DNA from: Lachnospiraceae bacterium UBA7729
GTDB lineage: Bacteria; Bacillota; Clostridia; Lachnospirales; Lachnospiraceae
DNA length: 44,878 nt
Direction of reading: 5' to 3'
NCBI GenBank assembly: GCA_002482005.1
Contig: DLFD01000084.1
Coordinates: 1 to 44,878, forward strand
Positions 15,450 through 23,231 of this stretch are shown here, piece by piece; the stretch's first letter is position 1; every line of letters starts with the position of its first letter. A program made the position numbers and the translations under genes. The notes under the pieces were generated by a model. That model was not told the DNA's origin, made no database searches, and was given only the letters and a program-made list of their open reading frames with translations.

Positions 15450-16526
15450 TCAAGCCCTTCCGGTGAACTTTGCGGTAGCGTCGAACAGCTCATCGTCAGC
15501 GATCAGTTCCTTGAACTTGTCGTAGCAGGACTGAGAGACCTCGATGAACGCCTGCTTAGCCTCATCGGTGAGGTCATTTGCTTCCATGCCGTTGTCAAGA
15601 AGGGTCTGAAGAGCGACCTTATCCTGAGATGCCATGTAGTCAACATTCCACTGCTGGACCTCATCGCCGGCCTTGGTGATGGCATCCTTCTGCTCGTCGG
15701 TCAGAGTATCGAAGAACTTGCTGTTGATACCGACTACCCATGCATCAGCCATGTGGTTGGTGAAGGAGATGTACTTCTGGACTTCATAGAACTTGTTGGA
15801 GTACGGTACGTCGACCGGGTTCTCCTGTCCGTCAAGGGTATTCAGCTGAAGTGCGTTGTAAACCTCGGAGAAGTTCATAGGAGTGGTGACAGCTCCGCAA
15901 GCCTTGAAGAACTCAACATACAGAGAGTTGTTCGGGACACGGAGAACGATGCCCTTCAGATCCTCAGGAGAGGTGATCGGCTTCTTGGAGTTTGTGACCT
16001 CACGGAAGGATCTGGTCCACTTTCCGACAGTGGTGATTCCGATATCGGATACGCTCTTCATAAGGGCGTCGCCGGTCTCGCTGTTCAGGTAGTCAAGCAG
16101 CTGAGCCTGATCATCGAACATGTACGGAACGGAGATGACGTTCATGCCCGGCTTGAACTGAGCATAGACGGAGGAAGCAAGGATCAGCATCTGAAGAGAT
16201 CCAGCGGACAGCTGCTTGATGCCTGCAGCGGTGTCGCCGCCGTACAGAGATCCGTTTCCGGAGATGGAGATGTCAAGAGAACCGTTGGAATACTTCATAG
16301 CGCGGTTTGCAAATTCCTTTGCAGCAACGCCGATGTAGGACTCTTCCGGATCCGGGATGGAGATGGTGATCTTGGTAGCGCCATCAGCCGGGGTCTGGTC
16401 CTCAGTGAAAACTACTTCTCCGCCTGCAGCCTCGGTGGTAGCCTCGGTCTCGCCTGCGAATGCGGTCATGCTCGTAAGAGCGAGCGTTGCAGCCAGTGCT
16501 GCAGCAACAAGTTTTTTCATGCTCAT
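15450..16526 (-). CDS. dctP: TRAP transporter substrate-binding protein DctP
   Basis: Exported solute-binding protein of 358 residues that hands an organic acid to DctQM. A signal peptide (residues 1-25, ending AFA) lacks the lipobox Cys expected for a Gram-positive binding protein, so anchoring is unclear. Arg196 in GIVLRVPNN occupies the position that usually salt-bridges a ligand carboxylate (known family), which favours a sugar acid or other carboxylate ligand. Later markers are MNFSEVYNALQLNTLDGQEN and FTNHMADAWVVGINSKFFD. The start at 16526 has AAAGGAG six bases upstream. It lies in the operon behind the FGGY kinase and before the stem-loop and dctQ. Confidence 0.95.
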   Translation of the reverse strand: MSMKKLVAAALAATLALTSMTAFAGETEATTEAAGGEVVFTEDQTPADGATKITISIPDPEESYIGVAAKEFANRAMKYSNGSLDISISGNGSLYGGDTAAGIKQLSAGSLQMLILASSVYAQFKPGMNVISVPYMFDDQAQLLDYLNSETGDALMKSVSDIGITTVGKWTRSFREVTNSKKPITSPEDLKGIVLRVPNNSLYVEFFKACGAVTTPMNFSEVYNALQLNTLDGQENPVDVPYSNKFYEVQKYISFTNHMADAWVVGINSKFFDTLTDEQKDAITKAGDEVQQWNVDYMASQDKVALQTLLDNGMEANDLTDEAKQAFIEVSQSCYDKFKELIADDELFDATAKFTGRA

Positions 16527-16629
16527 AGTGAACTCCTTTCTGGTCCGCATATAAACTCGCCTTAACCCTCCTGTTATTATTGATCAAGGCGGAAAGCTCG
16601 TTACATATCTTGTATATTACTGGTACTGA

Positions 16630-18153
16630 TTACAGGTTCTTCGGAAAGATATCCTTCAGTGCCGGATAAAGGCTCACATAAGTATTGAATCTCTTCGTGT
16701 AGACCTCATCATGTGAATGGTCCGGCTTGAACACCTTGTAAACCTTGCGGTCGACCTTCGATGATGCTTCATAGACATCCTTGAAGACTCCCGCTCCGAC
16801 ACCTCCGAGAAGTGCGGCTCCGATCGGTGCCATATCGTTGACATCGAGGACCTTGATCTCTTTCCCGGTGATATCTGCTTTGATCTGTGCCCAGGTATCG
16901 CTCTTCGCACCGCCTCCGATCGAAGTGAATCCATCGATCTTCATGCCTGTGATCCTCTCTGCGATACCCGACAGCTGCCGGAGACCATAGCCGCAGCCCT
17001 CCAGGATGGCACGGTTCATCTCCCTGCGCGTTGTCTTAAGCGAGATGCCGAAGAAGACACCTCTTGCATACGGATCCCAGATCGGGCTGCGTTCACCGAG
17101 CATGTAAGGAAGGAAAACAACTCCGTCGCAGCCAGGATTGGCTCCGTCTGCCTCAATATTCATCAGACGGTATGCATTGCCGATGTCTGTCGCCTTATCG
17201 ATCAGGTCTCCGCAGAACTGCTTCAGGAACCATTCATTGGCCGCGCCAGCGAATGACATCGCGCCCTGATAGATCCAGGTCCCGGGCACGACATGGCAGC
17301 GGTTAATGAATCCGCGGTCAAATACCGGTTTGTCAATGCAGACCGTAAGCACATCGGTCGTACCGACCGACTCGCAAACGTCTCCTGCCTTCGTAACTCC
17401 CGATGCAAGCGTCGCACACGGGGTATCGGCTCCGCCCATGGCGACCGGTGTTCCCTCGGCAATGCCAAGATCGATGAGGTCCTTGTTGATCAGACCTCCG
17501 ACCACATCCGTGGAATCGTGAAGCTCAGGAAGCTTCTCATAATCAATTCCGATCTTCTCGCACATTTCCTCCGACCACTTCTTCCCGCCTGTCGTCTCAA
17601 ACAGGTTTGTATAGGAAGCATTGGAGTAGTCGATGCCGAAGTTTCCGGTCATACGGACTGCAAGAAGTGTATTAAGATGTCCGAAATATTTTGTCTTCTT
17701 ATATTCGTCGGGGAGATGTCTCTTGATCCACAGCATGGATGATCCCGAAAAAGCACCGGCCATGGAGCTGTTCGCTGTTACCTCAAACAGTCTGTCACGG
17801 CCGACTGCCTTCAGGATCAGATCCGCTTCTTCTGTGCTGCGGCGATCCGAATAGATGATCGGATCTACAAGGACATGTCCATCCTGGTCCATGGCTGCCA
17901 GGCCCGGGCAAAGCGACGAGATGCTGATACCGGCGATCTTCGTCATATCGATGCCCTTCCCGTCCTTCAGGAGACGGACGCCTGTGAGCATTGCCTGCCA
18001 CATGCTCTCCGTCTCGATCTGGACGGAACAGGAGTCCGGCGTGATCAGCTTGTACTTGCTGCTTGCGATCCCAAGCAGTTTCGCATCCTGGTCGATCACC
18101 GCCACTTTCAGGCTGGTCGTTCCGACATCGATTCCTAACAGGTATTTAGTCAT
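16630..18153 (-). CDS. FGGY-family carbohydrate kinase
   Basis: ATP-dependent sugar or sugar-acid kinase of 507 residues, in two ribonuclease-H-like domains. The phosphate-1 loop GIDVGTTSLKVAVID opens the protein. The second signature is GGGAKSDTWAQIKADITGK, and GGADTPCATLASGV lies between. The nearest named families are xylulokinase and the gluconate, ribulose and AI-2 kinases; the sequence alone does not choose. It is fourth from the 3' end in a leftward operon between the aldolase and dctP genes. The adjacent aldolase suggests the product is a phosphorylated keto-sugar or keto-acid destined for cleavage. Confidence 0.9.
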   Translation of the reverse strand: MTKYLLGIDVGTTSLKVAVIDQDAKLLGIASSKYKLITPDSCSVQIETESMWQAMLTGVRLLKDGKGIDMTKIAGISISSLCPGLAAMDQDGHVLVDPIIYSDRRSTEEADLILKAVGRDRLFEVTANSSMAGAFSGSSMLWIKRHLPDEYKKTKYFGHLNTLLAVRMTGNFGIDYSNASYTNLFETTGGKKWSEEMCEKIGIDYEKLPELHDSTDVVGGLINKDLIDLGIAEGTPVAMGGADTPCATLASGVTKAGDVCESVGTTDVLTVCIDKPVFDRGFINRCHVVPGTWIYQGAMSFAGAANEWFLKQFCGDLIDKATDIGNAYRLMNIEADGANPGCDGVVFLPYMLGERSPIWDPYARGVFFGISLKTTRREMNRAILEGCGYGLRQLSGIAERITGMKIDGFTSIGGGAKSDTWAQIKADITGKEIKVLDVNDMAPIGAALLGGVGAGVFKDVYEASSKVDRKVYKVFKPDHSHDEVYTKRFNTYVSLYPALKDIFPKNL

Positions 18154-18217
18154 GTCTGCCTCAGCCCCAGCTTATCTGATAACCTCTGATCCGGTCTGTT
18201 TACTGTTTTGTCCTGAA

Positions 18218-19117
18218 TTACAGGTTCCAGTAATCAGCGTAGTTCTTGTCGTGCTCGACAGTCTCAAGCAGCTCTCTGCACTCCTTAGCGGAATATCCCT
18301 TGTGGATAAGTCTTCTCAGAGCGATGACCAGAGCAGTTACATCCTTGTAATCCCAGACCCAGCGGCCCATGGTAACTCCGCCGCATCCTGCATCAAGTGC
18401 ATCGCGGGTCATCTGCATGTAGTAGTCAAGAAGAGCGTCCCCGGTAAGTCCCTTCGGGGTATCGCCGCCCTGGATAACAACACGGAAGGTGGACGGTACG
18501 CAGGCGATAACCTTTGCCATGCTGTCCGGATCGCCGGTGTAGGTGGTCTTTACAACATCAAGGCCAAGCTCTGCAGCGGATCTTGCGCAGTATGCGATGT
18601 TCTCCCATGCAGTTCTCTTGTCAACCGGTACGGACTCTCCCTTCGGATAGATGTGTCCGATCAGCGGCATTCCGACTTCGTCGCAGTACTCGGAAACTTC
18701 ACCGATACGCTCGAACTGCTCGTTCTGGAAGTCACCAAGGGTCATGCATCCAAGGGAAACAGCGTCAGCGCCGGAACGGATCGCTGCATCGACGGAACCG
18801 AAGATCATATCGTTGGTCGGGGAAGTCGGAGCGTAGTTGGAGATCTTGTGAAGGATGGAGATTCCAGATCCTACGTGCGGTCCCCAGCATCTCTTCTGGA
18901 TGCCCCAGGTCATGGTCATTGCATCCGGATGTCCTGCAACGATCTTGTCGATCGCGCCCTGGATATCCTGAATACCGGTCATCGGAGCGATTCCTCTGGA
19001 AGTTGCGTGGTCAACGGTGATAGCCATCATCTTGTTGGACTCCGGGTTGACCATTCTTGCAAGACGGACTGCCTTGCCCATTGCGTACATCGGTGCTGCA
19101 GACGGTGTTACTGCCAT
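18218..19117 (-). CDS. Class I aldolase of the DhnA/LsrF family
   Basis: Schiff-base aldolase of 299 residues in a TIM barrel, with the nucleophilic Lys190 in DVVKTTYTGD and a phosphate-binding C-terminus around GGDTPKG and GGVTMGRWVW. VDHATSRGI near the N-terminus matches the DhnA-type MDHG motif. Family members include archaeal-type fructose-bisphosphate aldolase, ADH synthase and LsrF. It starts with AGGAGG nine bases upstream and follows the polyol dehydrogenase in the same operon. Retro-aldol release of DHAP from a phosphorylated keto-acid is inferred; the substrate is unknown. Confidence 0.85.
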   Translation of the reverse strand: MAVTPSAAPMYAMGKAVRLARMVNPESNKMMAITVDHATSRGIAPMTGIQDIQGAIDKIVAGHPDAMTMTWGIQKRCWGPHVGSGISILHKISNYAPTSPTNDMIFGSVDAAIRSGADAVSLGCMTLGDFQNEQFERIGEVSEYCDEVGMPLIGHIYPKGESVPVDKRTAWENIAYCARSAAELGLDVVKTTYTGDPDSMAKVIACVPSTFRVVIQGGDTPKGLTGDALLDYYMQMTRDALDAGCGGVTMGRWVWDYKDVTALVIALRRLIHKGYSAKECRELLETVEHDKNYADYWNL

Positions 19118-19183
19118 GATTCATATCCTCCTCATATTTGAGAGATCAATAGGTTTTCTGTAGTTTATATTGCTACACCACTA

Positions 19184-20236
19184 TTACTTGTTGGTGATGA
19201 CAACCTTAAGTGCCTTGCCGGACATATGAAGGTCAAGTGCCTCTCTGAAGTCGTCCAGGCTGAACTTAGCGGATACGATCGCATCAAGGTCGATCTTGTG
19301 GGTCCTGACCATATCTGCCGCCTGAAGGTAATCGATTCTCTTGTAAGCGGTGGATCCGGTTACCTGAAGTTCGTTGTAGTGGATGATGGACGGATCGATC
19401 TCAGCGGTCTTGCCCTTCGGGAATCCTGCGAACAGGCAGACGGTGCCGCCCTTCTTTGCAAGCTTCAGGGTGCTGTTGACAAGTCCGGTGATGCCGATCG
19501 CCATGACGATCCTGTCTACTCCGAATCCATCGGTCTCTTCTGCGATGACTGCTGCAAGATCTTCGTTAGCGGAATCAACAACACGGTCAGCTCCGAGCTT
19601 CTTTGCGATGTCTCTCTTCTCCGGATCCAGCTCGCTGACGATAACCTTCTTAGCGCCTGCGATCTTGGAAAGCTCAAGATGCATCAGTCCGATCGGGCCT
19701 GCGCCGATGATCAGGACGGTATCATTGAATCCGGTGCCGGTGTTGCGAAGTCCGCGGATGCAGCATGCAAGCGGTTCGATCAGAGCACCTGCCTCATAAG
19801 AGACATCATCCGGAAGCTTTACAACGTTGCCGCTCTCGATGCAGATGTGCGGGATGCGGATGTATTCCTCGAAGCCGCCGTTGAACTCATAGCCGATAGC
19901 CTTGCGGTCCATGCAGGCATTCTCTCTGCCTGACAGGCAAGCCGGGCAGTGGCCGCACGGGATAACGTTCGCGATGGAAACGCGCTCGCCAACCTCATAG
20001 CCCTCAACCTTGGAACCAACTTCAACGATGTCTCCGCAGATCTCATGTCCAACTACGGAATCCTTACGGACACCCTTGGTCTTGGCGCCGGTGAAGATTC
20101 TCTTGTCCGTTCCGCAGAGAGCTGCGGCTCTCATATGAAGAAGGATCTCGTCATCAGCGATCTGAGGCTTCTCGATGTCCATTACCTCATAGTTGTTCGG
20201 GTAATTGTCCGGTCCATGTAAAATTACGGCTTTCAT
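19184..20236 (-). CDS. Zinc-dependent medium-chain polyol / sugar-acid dehydrogenase
   Basis: NAD(P)-dependent alcohol dehydrogenase of 350 residues, the first gene of the operon. Catalytic zinc ligands are in ALCGTDKRI (Cys) and VVGHEICGDIVEVG (His, Glu); the structural-zinc loop CGHCPACLSGRENAC has four Cys. The Rossmann turn is IIGAGPIGLMHLELSK. Relatives are sorbitol, threonine and galactitol-phosphate dehydrogenases. The start at 20236 has AGGAGG four bases upstream; the longer frame begins inside the promoter. The best inference is oxidation of a hydroxyl on the imported substrate to a keto group before phosphorylation. Confidence 0.9.
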   Translation of the reverse strand: MKAVILHGPDNYPNNYEVMDIEKPQIADDEILLHMRAAALCGTDKRIFTGAKTKGVRKDSVVGHEICGDIVEVGSKVEGYEVGERVSIANVIPCGHCPACLSGRENACMDRKAIGYEFNGGFEEYIRIPHICIESGNVVKLPDDVSYEAGALIEPLACCIRGLRNTGTGFNDTVLIIGAGPIGLMHLELSKIAGAKKVIVSELDPEKRDIAKKLGADRVVDSANEDLAAVIAEETDGFGVDRIVMAIGITGLVNSTLKLAKKGGTVCLFAGFPKGKTAEIDPSIIHYNELQVTGSTAYKRIDYLQAADMVRTHKIDLDAIVSAKFSLDDFREALDLHMSGKALKVVITNK

Positions 20237-20301
20237 CTTTCCTCCTGGCCTTCCGGCTTCTTGTTGCTTGTTGAAATTTTGTTTCTTTTGTATCTGAAAT
20301 A

Positions 20302-20361
20302 TATATAGCATACCTGTAATTTCATTTCAATATGGAAATTTATTTTTGTAATATTATTACA
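20302..20361 (-). promoter_or_regulatory. Promoter and paired palindromic operators of the polyol dehydrogenase operon
   Basis: Promoter TTGAAA (20325-20330), 17-base spacer, TATATA (20302-20307) on the minus strand. Operator A2 (20347-20361) is the perfect 7+1+7 palindrome TGTAATATTATTACA. Operator A1 (20315-20329, TGTAATTTCATTTCA) overlaps the spacer and -35. Starts are 32 bp apart, and A1 stops one base short of the -35 edge. The glycerate kinase promoter has the same arrangement. Confidence 0.75.
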
Positions 20362-20426
20362 GTTTTTCCCGTCAGTTTTTTTACACTATTCTGAACAGGA
20401 AAGACTATATGTTTTCGACAGGCATA

Positions 20427-20456
20427 AAAAGGCCCGCCGGCAGTTGTCAGCGGGCA
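20427..20456 (-). terminator. Terminator of the glycerate kinase-rpiR transcript
   Basis: GC stem with outer bases GCCCGC/GCGGGC followed by CTTTTTATG on the minus strand. It separates rpiR from the dehydrogenase operon promoter. Confidence 0.8.
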
Positions 20457-20481
20457 ATTTGTACAAGTTCATGATGTATTA

Positions 20482-21330
20482 TCAATACTTTCCTATCGAT
20501 GTTGCTTCCCTTGTATTCAGGATGGATTCATAGGACTGGTCATAGTTCATGATGGCCACTGCGCTCACCAGACAGTCCAGGATGGCCAGCTGGGCGATCC
20601 TGGTACTGACCGACTCGGACTGAAATATCGTTTCTTCGTAGGCGGAGAACATCGCGATATCGACCAGCTTGCTCAGCGGGGATTTTCCCTGGCTGATGAT
20701 GCCTGCCGTGAAGGCTCCGGCATTCTTCGCGTTCTTGATGCACTCCTGCACATTCGTGTTGCTTCCCGAGAAAGAGATGCAGATCCCGACATCCTGATCG
20801 CTCATCAGAGAGGATTCCATGAGCTGCATGTCGATGTCTGTTTCTGCGATCGTCTCGACGCCGACCTTGAGGAACTTGTGATGTGCATCGTTGCACACCG
20901 TCTGGCTCCCGCCGGTCCCGAAGAACACGACTTTCCTTGCTGCCGAGATCCTCTCGGCCAGCGTGTGGACATCCTTCATATTAAGAGAGAGAAGGGTGCG
21001 GTTTAAGACATTTTCCTCGGAGAGGAAGATCTTGCGGCAGATCTCTTCCGTCGTATCGTTTCTTCCAAGGATCGGGTTCAGCTGATGGTCCGGCGGGAGG
21101 ATGTCTCTTGCAAGGTTCATCTTGAAGTCCTGAAATCCTCTGTATCCTATGCTCCTGCAGAAACGGACGACCGAAGCATCCGACACTCCCGAATGAGTCG
21201 CCAGGTCAGACACATTGCACTGAAGCACCGTGTCGAAGTTCTGCAGGACAAAGTTGCCGATCTTCTTCTCCGTCTCAGTCAGCTGAGACATCTTCGCCTT
21301 TATTCTCTCTTTACAGCTACCCGCAATCAT
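20482..21330 (-). CDS. RpiR-family transcriptional regulator
   Basis: DNA-binding repressor or activator of 282 residues that senses a phosphosugar. The N-terminal RpiR helix-turn-helix (about residues 1-75) contains LTETEKKIGNFVLQNF and HSGVSDASVVRFCRSIGYRG. The C-terminal SIS domain (about 110-250) shows VVFFGTGGSQTVCND and GICISFSGSNTNVQEC for phosphosugar binding. The start at 21330 has GGGGGA six bases upstream and matches the family N-terminus; the frame could begin at 21399. It is co-transcribed with the glycerate kinase (83-bp gap) and is the obvious candidate to bind the operator pairs at both promoters, controlling itself and the catabolic operon. Confidence 0.9.
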   Translation of the reverse strand: MIAGSCKERIKAKMSQLTETEKKIGNFVLQNFDTVLQCNVSDLATHSGVSDASVVRFCRSIGYRGFQDFKMNLARDILPPDHQLNPILGRNDTTEEICRKIFLSEENVLNRTLLSLNMKDVHTLAERISAARKVVFFGTGGSQTVCNDAHHKFLKVGVETIAETDIDMQLMESSLMSDQDVGICISFSGSNTNVQECIKNAKNAGAFTAGIISQGKSPLSKLVDIAMFSAYEETIFQSESVSTRIAQLAILDCLVSAVAIMNYDQSYESILNTREATSIGKY

Positions 21331-21413
21331 GATCAGTCCCCCGTAGGTCTCCTTCTTTACATTCGGAGTGTCTATGTAAGTTATCTTCCGACTAATCATA
21401 CCACGATTCCGCC

Positions 21414-22547
21414 TTACATGCTGAGCAATCTGAAGACCTGCTCGCTGGTATCCGCGAGGTTCTTCTTTGCGTTCTCCGGTTTCATGGCATCATCCAGTGT
21501 ACAGATTCTGCGTAGGATCGGGAAGAAAGCATCGATTCCGTTCTTATTGCATTCGGTCGCGTCGTCCGTAACGCTTCCCGCAAATGCCACTACCTTTGCT
21601 CCATGCTTTTTGGCAAGCTTCGCGACTCCGACCGGAGCCTTTCCCATAGCAGTCTGGAAGTCAAGCCTTCCTTCACCGGTTACGACAACGTCTGCGTCTT
21701 TCACATAATCTTCGAGATGAGTCTCATCCAGAACGATCTTGATCCCGGATTTCAGCTCTCCTTTCAGAAATGTTCCGAACGCGAATCCGAGTCCGCCTGC
21801 GGCTCCGCTTCCCGGGTACTCCGGATCTGCATCCGGGAATACCTTCTTTGCGGTCTCCGAATAAGACTTCAGCCAGCCGTCCATATCGCGCACCATGGAA
21901 GGAGTTGCGCCCTTCTGCGGTCCGTATACGGCGCTGCATCCGTTATCGCCGCAGAGCGGATTGGTGACGTCGCACGCGATGAGGAACTGACAGTCCTTAA
22001 GCTCCGGTGCCGCCTGTTCTGTCCTGATATCCGCAAGGTCCTTCAGACCCTTGCATCCGTGAGCGATCTCTCTGCCGTCCTTGTCGAGGAACTCAAAACC
22101 AAGCGCCTGAAGCATTCCGACGCCTCCGTCATTCGTCGCGCTTCCGCCGATTCCGACGATAAATCTTCTGCATCCATTCCTGACTGCGTCAAGGATGACT
22201 TCTCCAAGTCCATAGGTTGTGGTATAGAGAGGATTTTTCTCTTTACCGGATACCAGGGTGATCCCTGACGCTCCAGCCATCTCGATCACAGCCGTCTTCG
22301 TCTCCGGAATCTCCCCGTACACACACTCGACAGGCTTCTCAGCCGGTCCGGTAACCTTCACCTTGCGGAAGACACCGCCCATACCCTGGACAAGCGCTTC
22401 TACCGTTCCTTCACCGCCGTCTGCAAGGGGACGGACGATCACTTCAGCAGATGGATCTACTCTGTGCACGCCTTCTGCTACTGCCTGTCCTGCCTCAAGC
22501 GACGTCATGCTTCCCTTAAAAGAATCGATGGCTGTTACTACTTTCAT
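21414..22547 (-). CDS. Glycerate 2-kinase (GarK/GlxK type I family)
   Basis: Phosphorylates D-glycerate with ATP, most likely at C2 to 2-phosphoglycerate as in GarK and GlxK of the same family. The 377 residues carry DSFKGSMTSLEAGQAVAEG at the start, PLADGGEGTVEALV, the VGIGGSATNDGGVGMLQALG loop, GSGAAGGLGFAF and VVTGEGRLDFQT. It starts with GGGGGA upstream, behind a nearly 200-base leader that holds a long inverted repeat. It is the first gene of a transcript with rpiR, under the same operator pair as the aldolase operon, so glycerate is probably an intermediate of that pathway. Confidence 0.93.
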   Translation of the reverse strand: MKVVTAIDSFKGSMTSLEAGQAVAEGVHRVDPSAEVIVRPLADGGEGTVEALVQGMGGVFRKVKVTGPAEKPVECVYGEIPETKTAVIEMAGASGITLVSGKEKNPLYTTTYGLGEVILDAVRNGCRRFIVGIGGSATNDGGVGMLQALGFEFLDKDGREIAHGCKGLKDLADIRTEQAAPELKDCQFLIACDVTNPLCGDNGCSAVYGPQKGATPSMVRDMDGWLKSYSETAKKVFPDADPEYPGSGAAGGLGFAFGTFLKGELKSGIKIVLDETHLEDYVKDADVVVTGEGRLDFQTAMGKAPVGVAKLAKKHGAKVVAFAGSVTDDATECNKNGIDAFFPILRRICTLDDAMKPENAKKNLADTSEQVFRLLSM

Positions 22548-22569
22548 CTCTGGTCCCCCTGAAATAATA

Positions 22570-22627
22570 ATGCTGAATAAAGGGCTAAGCCGCAGTTTCT
22601 TCCGCTGCCATGCTCTTTATTCAGCAT
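22570..22627 (-). other. Long inverted repeat in the glycerate kinase leader
   Basis: Perfect 13-bp arms (22570-22582 ATGCTGAATAAAG and 22615-22627) enclose an inner GCAG...CTGC stem. It lies just before the ribosome site, without a U-tract, so it is a structured leader and not a terminator. Confidence 0.7.
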
Positions 22628-22749
22628 ATCATAATGTTGATTAGGCACTCTTCTTCTTGCGTAAAACACCCATTGGAAATACCTCTGCTCTCTAACCAGT
22701 TGACTGCTGACTCTTAACTGACAAGAGCTTCACTACTTGTCTGATTCAG

Positions 22750-22809
22750 TTTATAACATCAATGAAATAATATTGCAATAGGGAATGTAGTATTTGTAAC
22801 ATTATTACA
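22750..22809 (-). promoter_or_regulatory. Promoter and paired palindromic operators of the glycerate kinase-rpiR transcript
   Basis: Promoter TTGCAA (22773-22778), 17-base spacer, TATAAA (22750-22755) on the minus strand. Operator B2 (22795-22809, TGTAACATTATTACA) is one base from the perfect palindrome A2. Operator B1 (22763-22777, TGAAATAATATTGCA) overlaps the -35. Starts are 32 bp apart, exactly as at 20302-20361. Confidence 0.75.
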
Positions 22810-23075
22810 ATTTATTTCTTTCAGTTTTGTATAATTATTTTCAAATAAATATTCCCGGAGGAGCTCCGAAATATGCCTGGGAATTGTGAAAATATCCAAT
22901 TAAGGCATTCCGCCGGCCGGTCTGTCATTTATTTTATTTTCCTTTTCCATCGCTTAATATTACCGGGTCAATGCTTCCATATTTCAGAAGCATGAAATAT
23001 TTTTTCTCAGTATCGGGGTATTTCAGCCAAACAGGCTTTTCCTTTCACAAAACAGGAATACATACTATGTGCCGG
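22810..23075. other. AT-rich intergenic region without a recognisable gene
   Basis: No credible ORF on either strand. The only structure seen is a weak AT-rich hairpin at 22979-23000 (ATATTTC/GAAATAT) followed by TTTTTT on the plus strand, which may be a vestigial terminator. Confidence 0.5.
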
Positions 23076-23208
23076 CAATGAACATCGTCAGCCCCCGACA
23101 ATGAATATCGTCAGCCCCCGGTTGACATTAACGGAGGAGTTCGAGAGAATAGAGAGCTGGTTGAACTTTTGATTGAACTTTTGATTGAACTTTTGATTGA
23201 ACTTTTGA
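23076..23208. repeat. Direct repeat (22 bp x2) and perfect 12-bp x4 tandem repeat upstream of tatD
   Basis: CAATGAAYATCGTCAGCC... occurs at 23076-23097 and 23099-23120 with one mismatch. Four perfect copies of TTGAACTTTTGA fill 23161-23208. Between them are TTGACA (23122-23127) and GGAGGAG. A 23-codon frame (ATG at 23101) ends inside the first 12-mer; whether it is translated is unknown. Confidence 0.85.
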
Positions 23209-23231
23209 TCGCACGATAGGAAGCCAGGCAT

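Noticed and set aside
16630..19117. FGGY kinase plus LsrF-like aldolase read as an AI-2 (lsr) operon
   Set aside because: No Lsr ABC transporter, LsrR or LsrG; the transporter is TRAP and the regulator RpiR, with glycerate enzymes present.
23161..23208. 12-bp repeats considered as a CRISPR array
   Set aside because: Contiguous tandem copies without spacers and far too short; no cas genes nearby.
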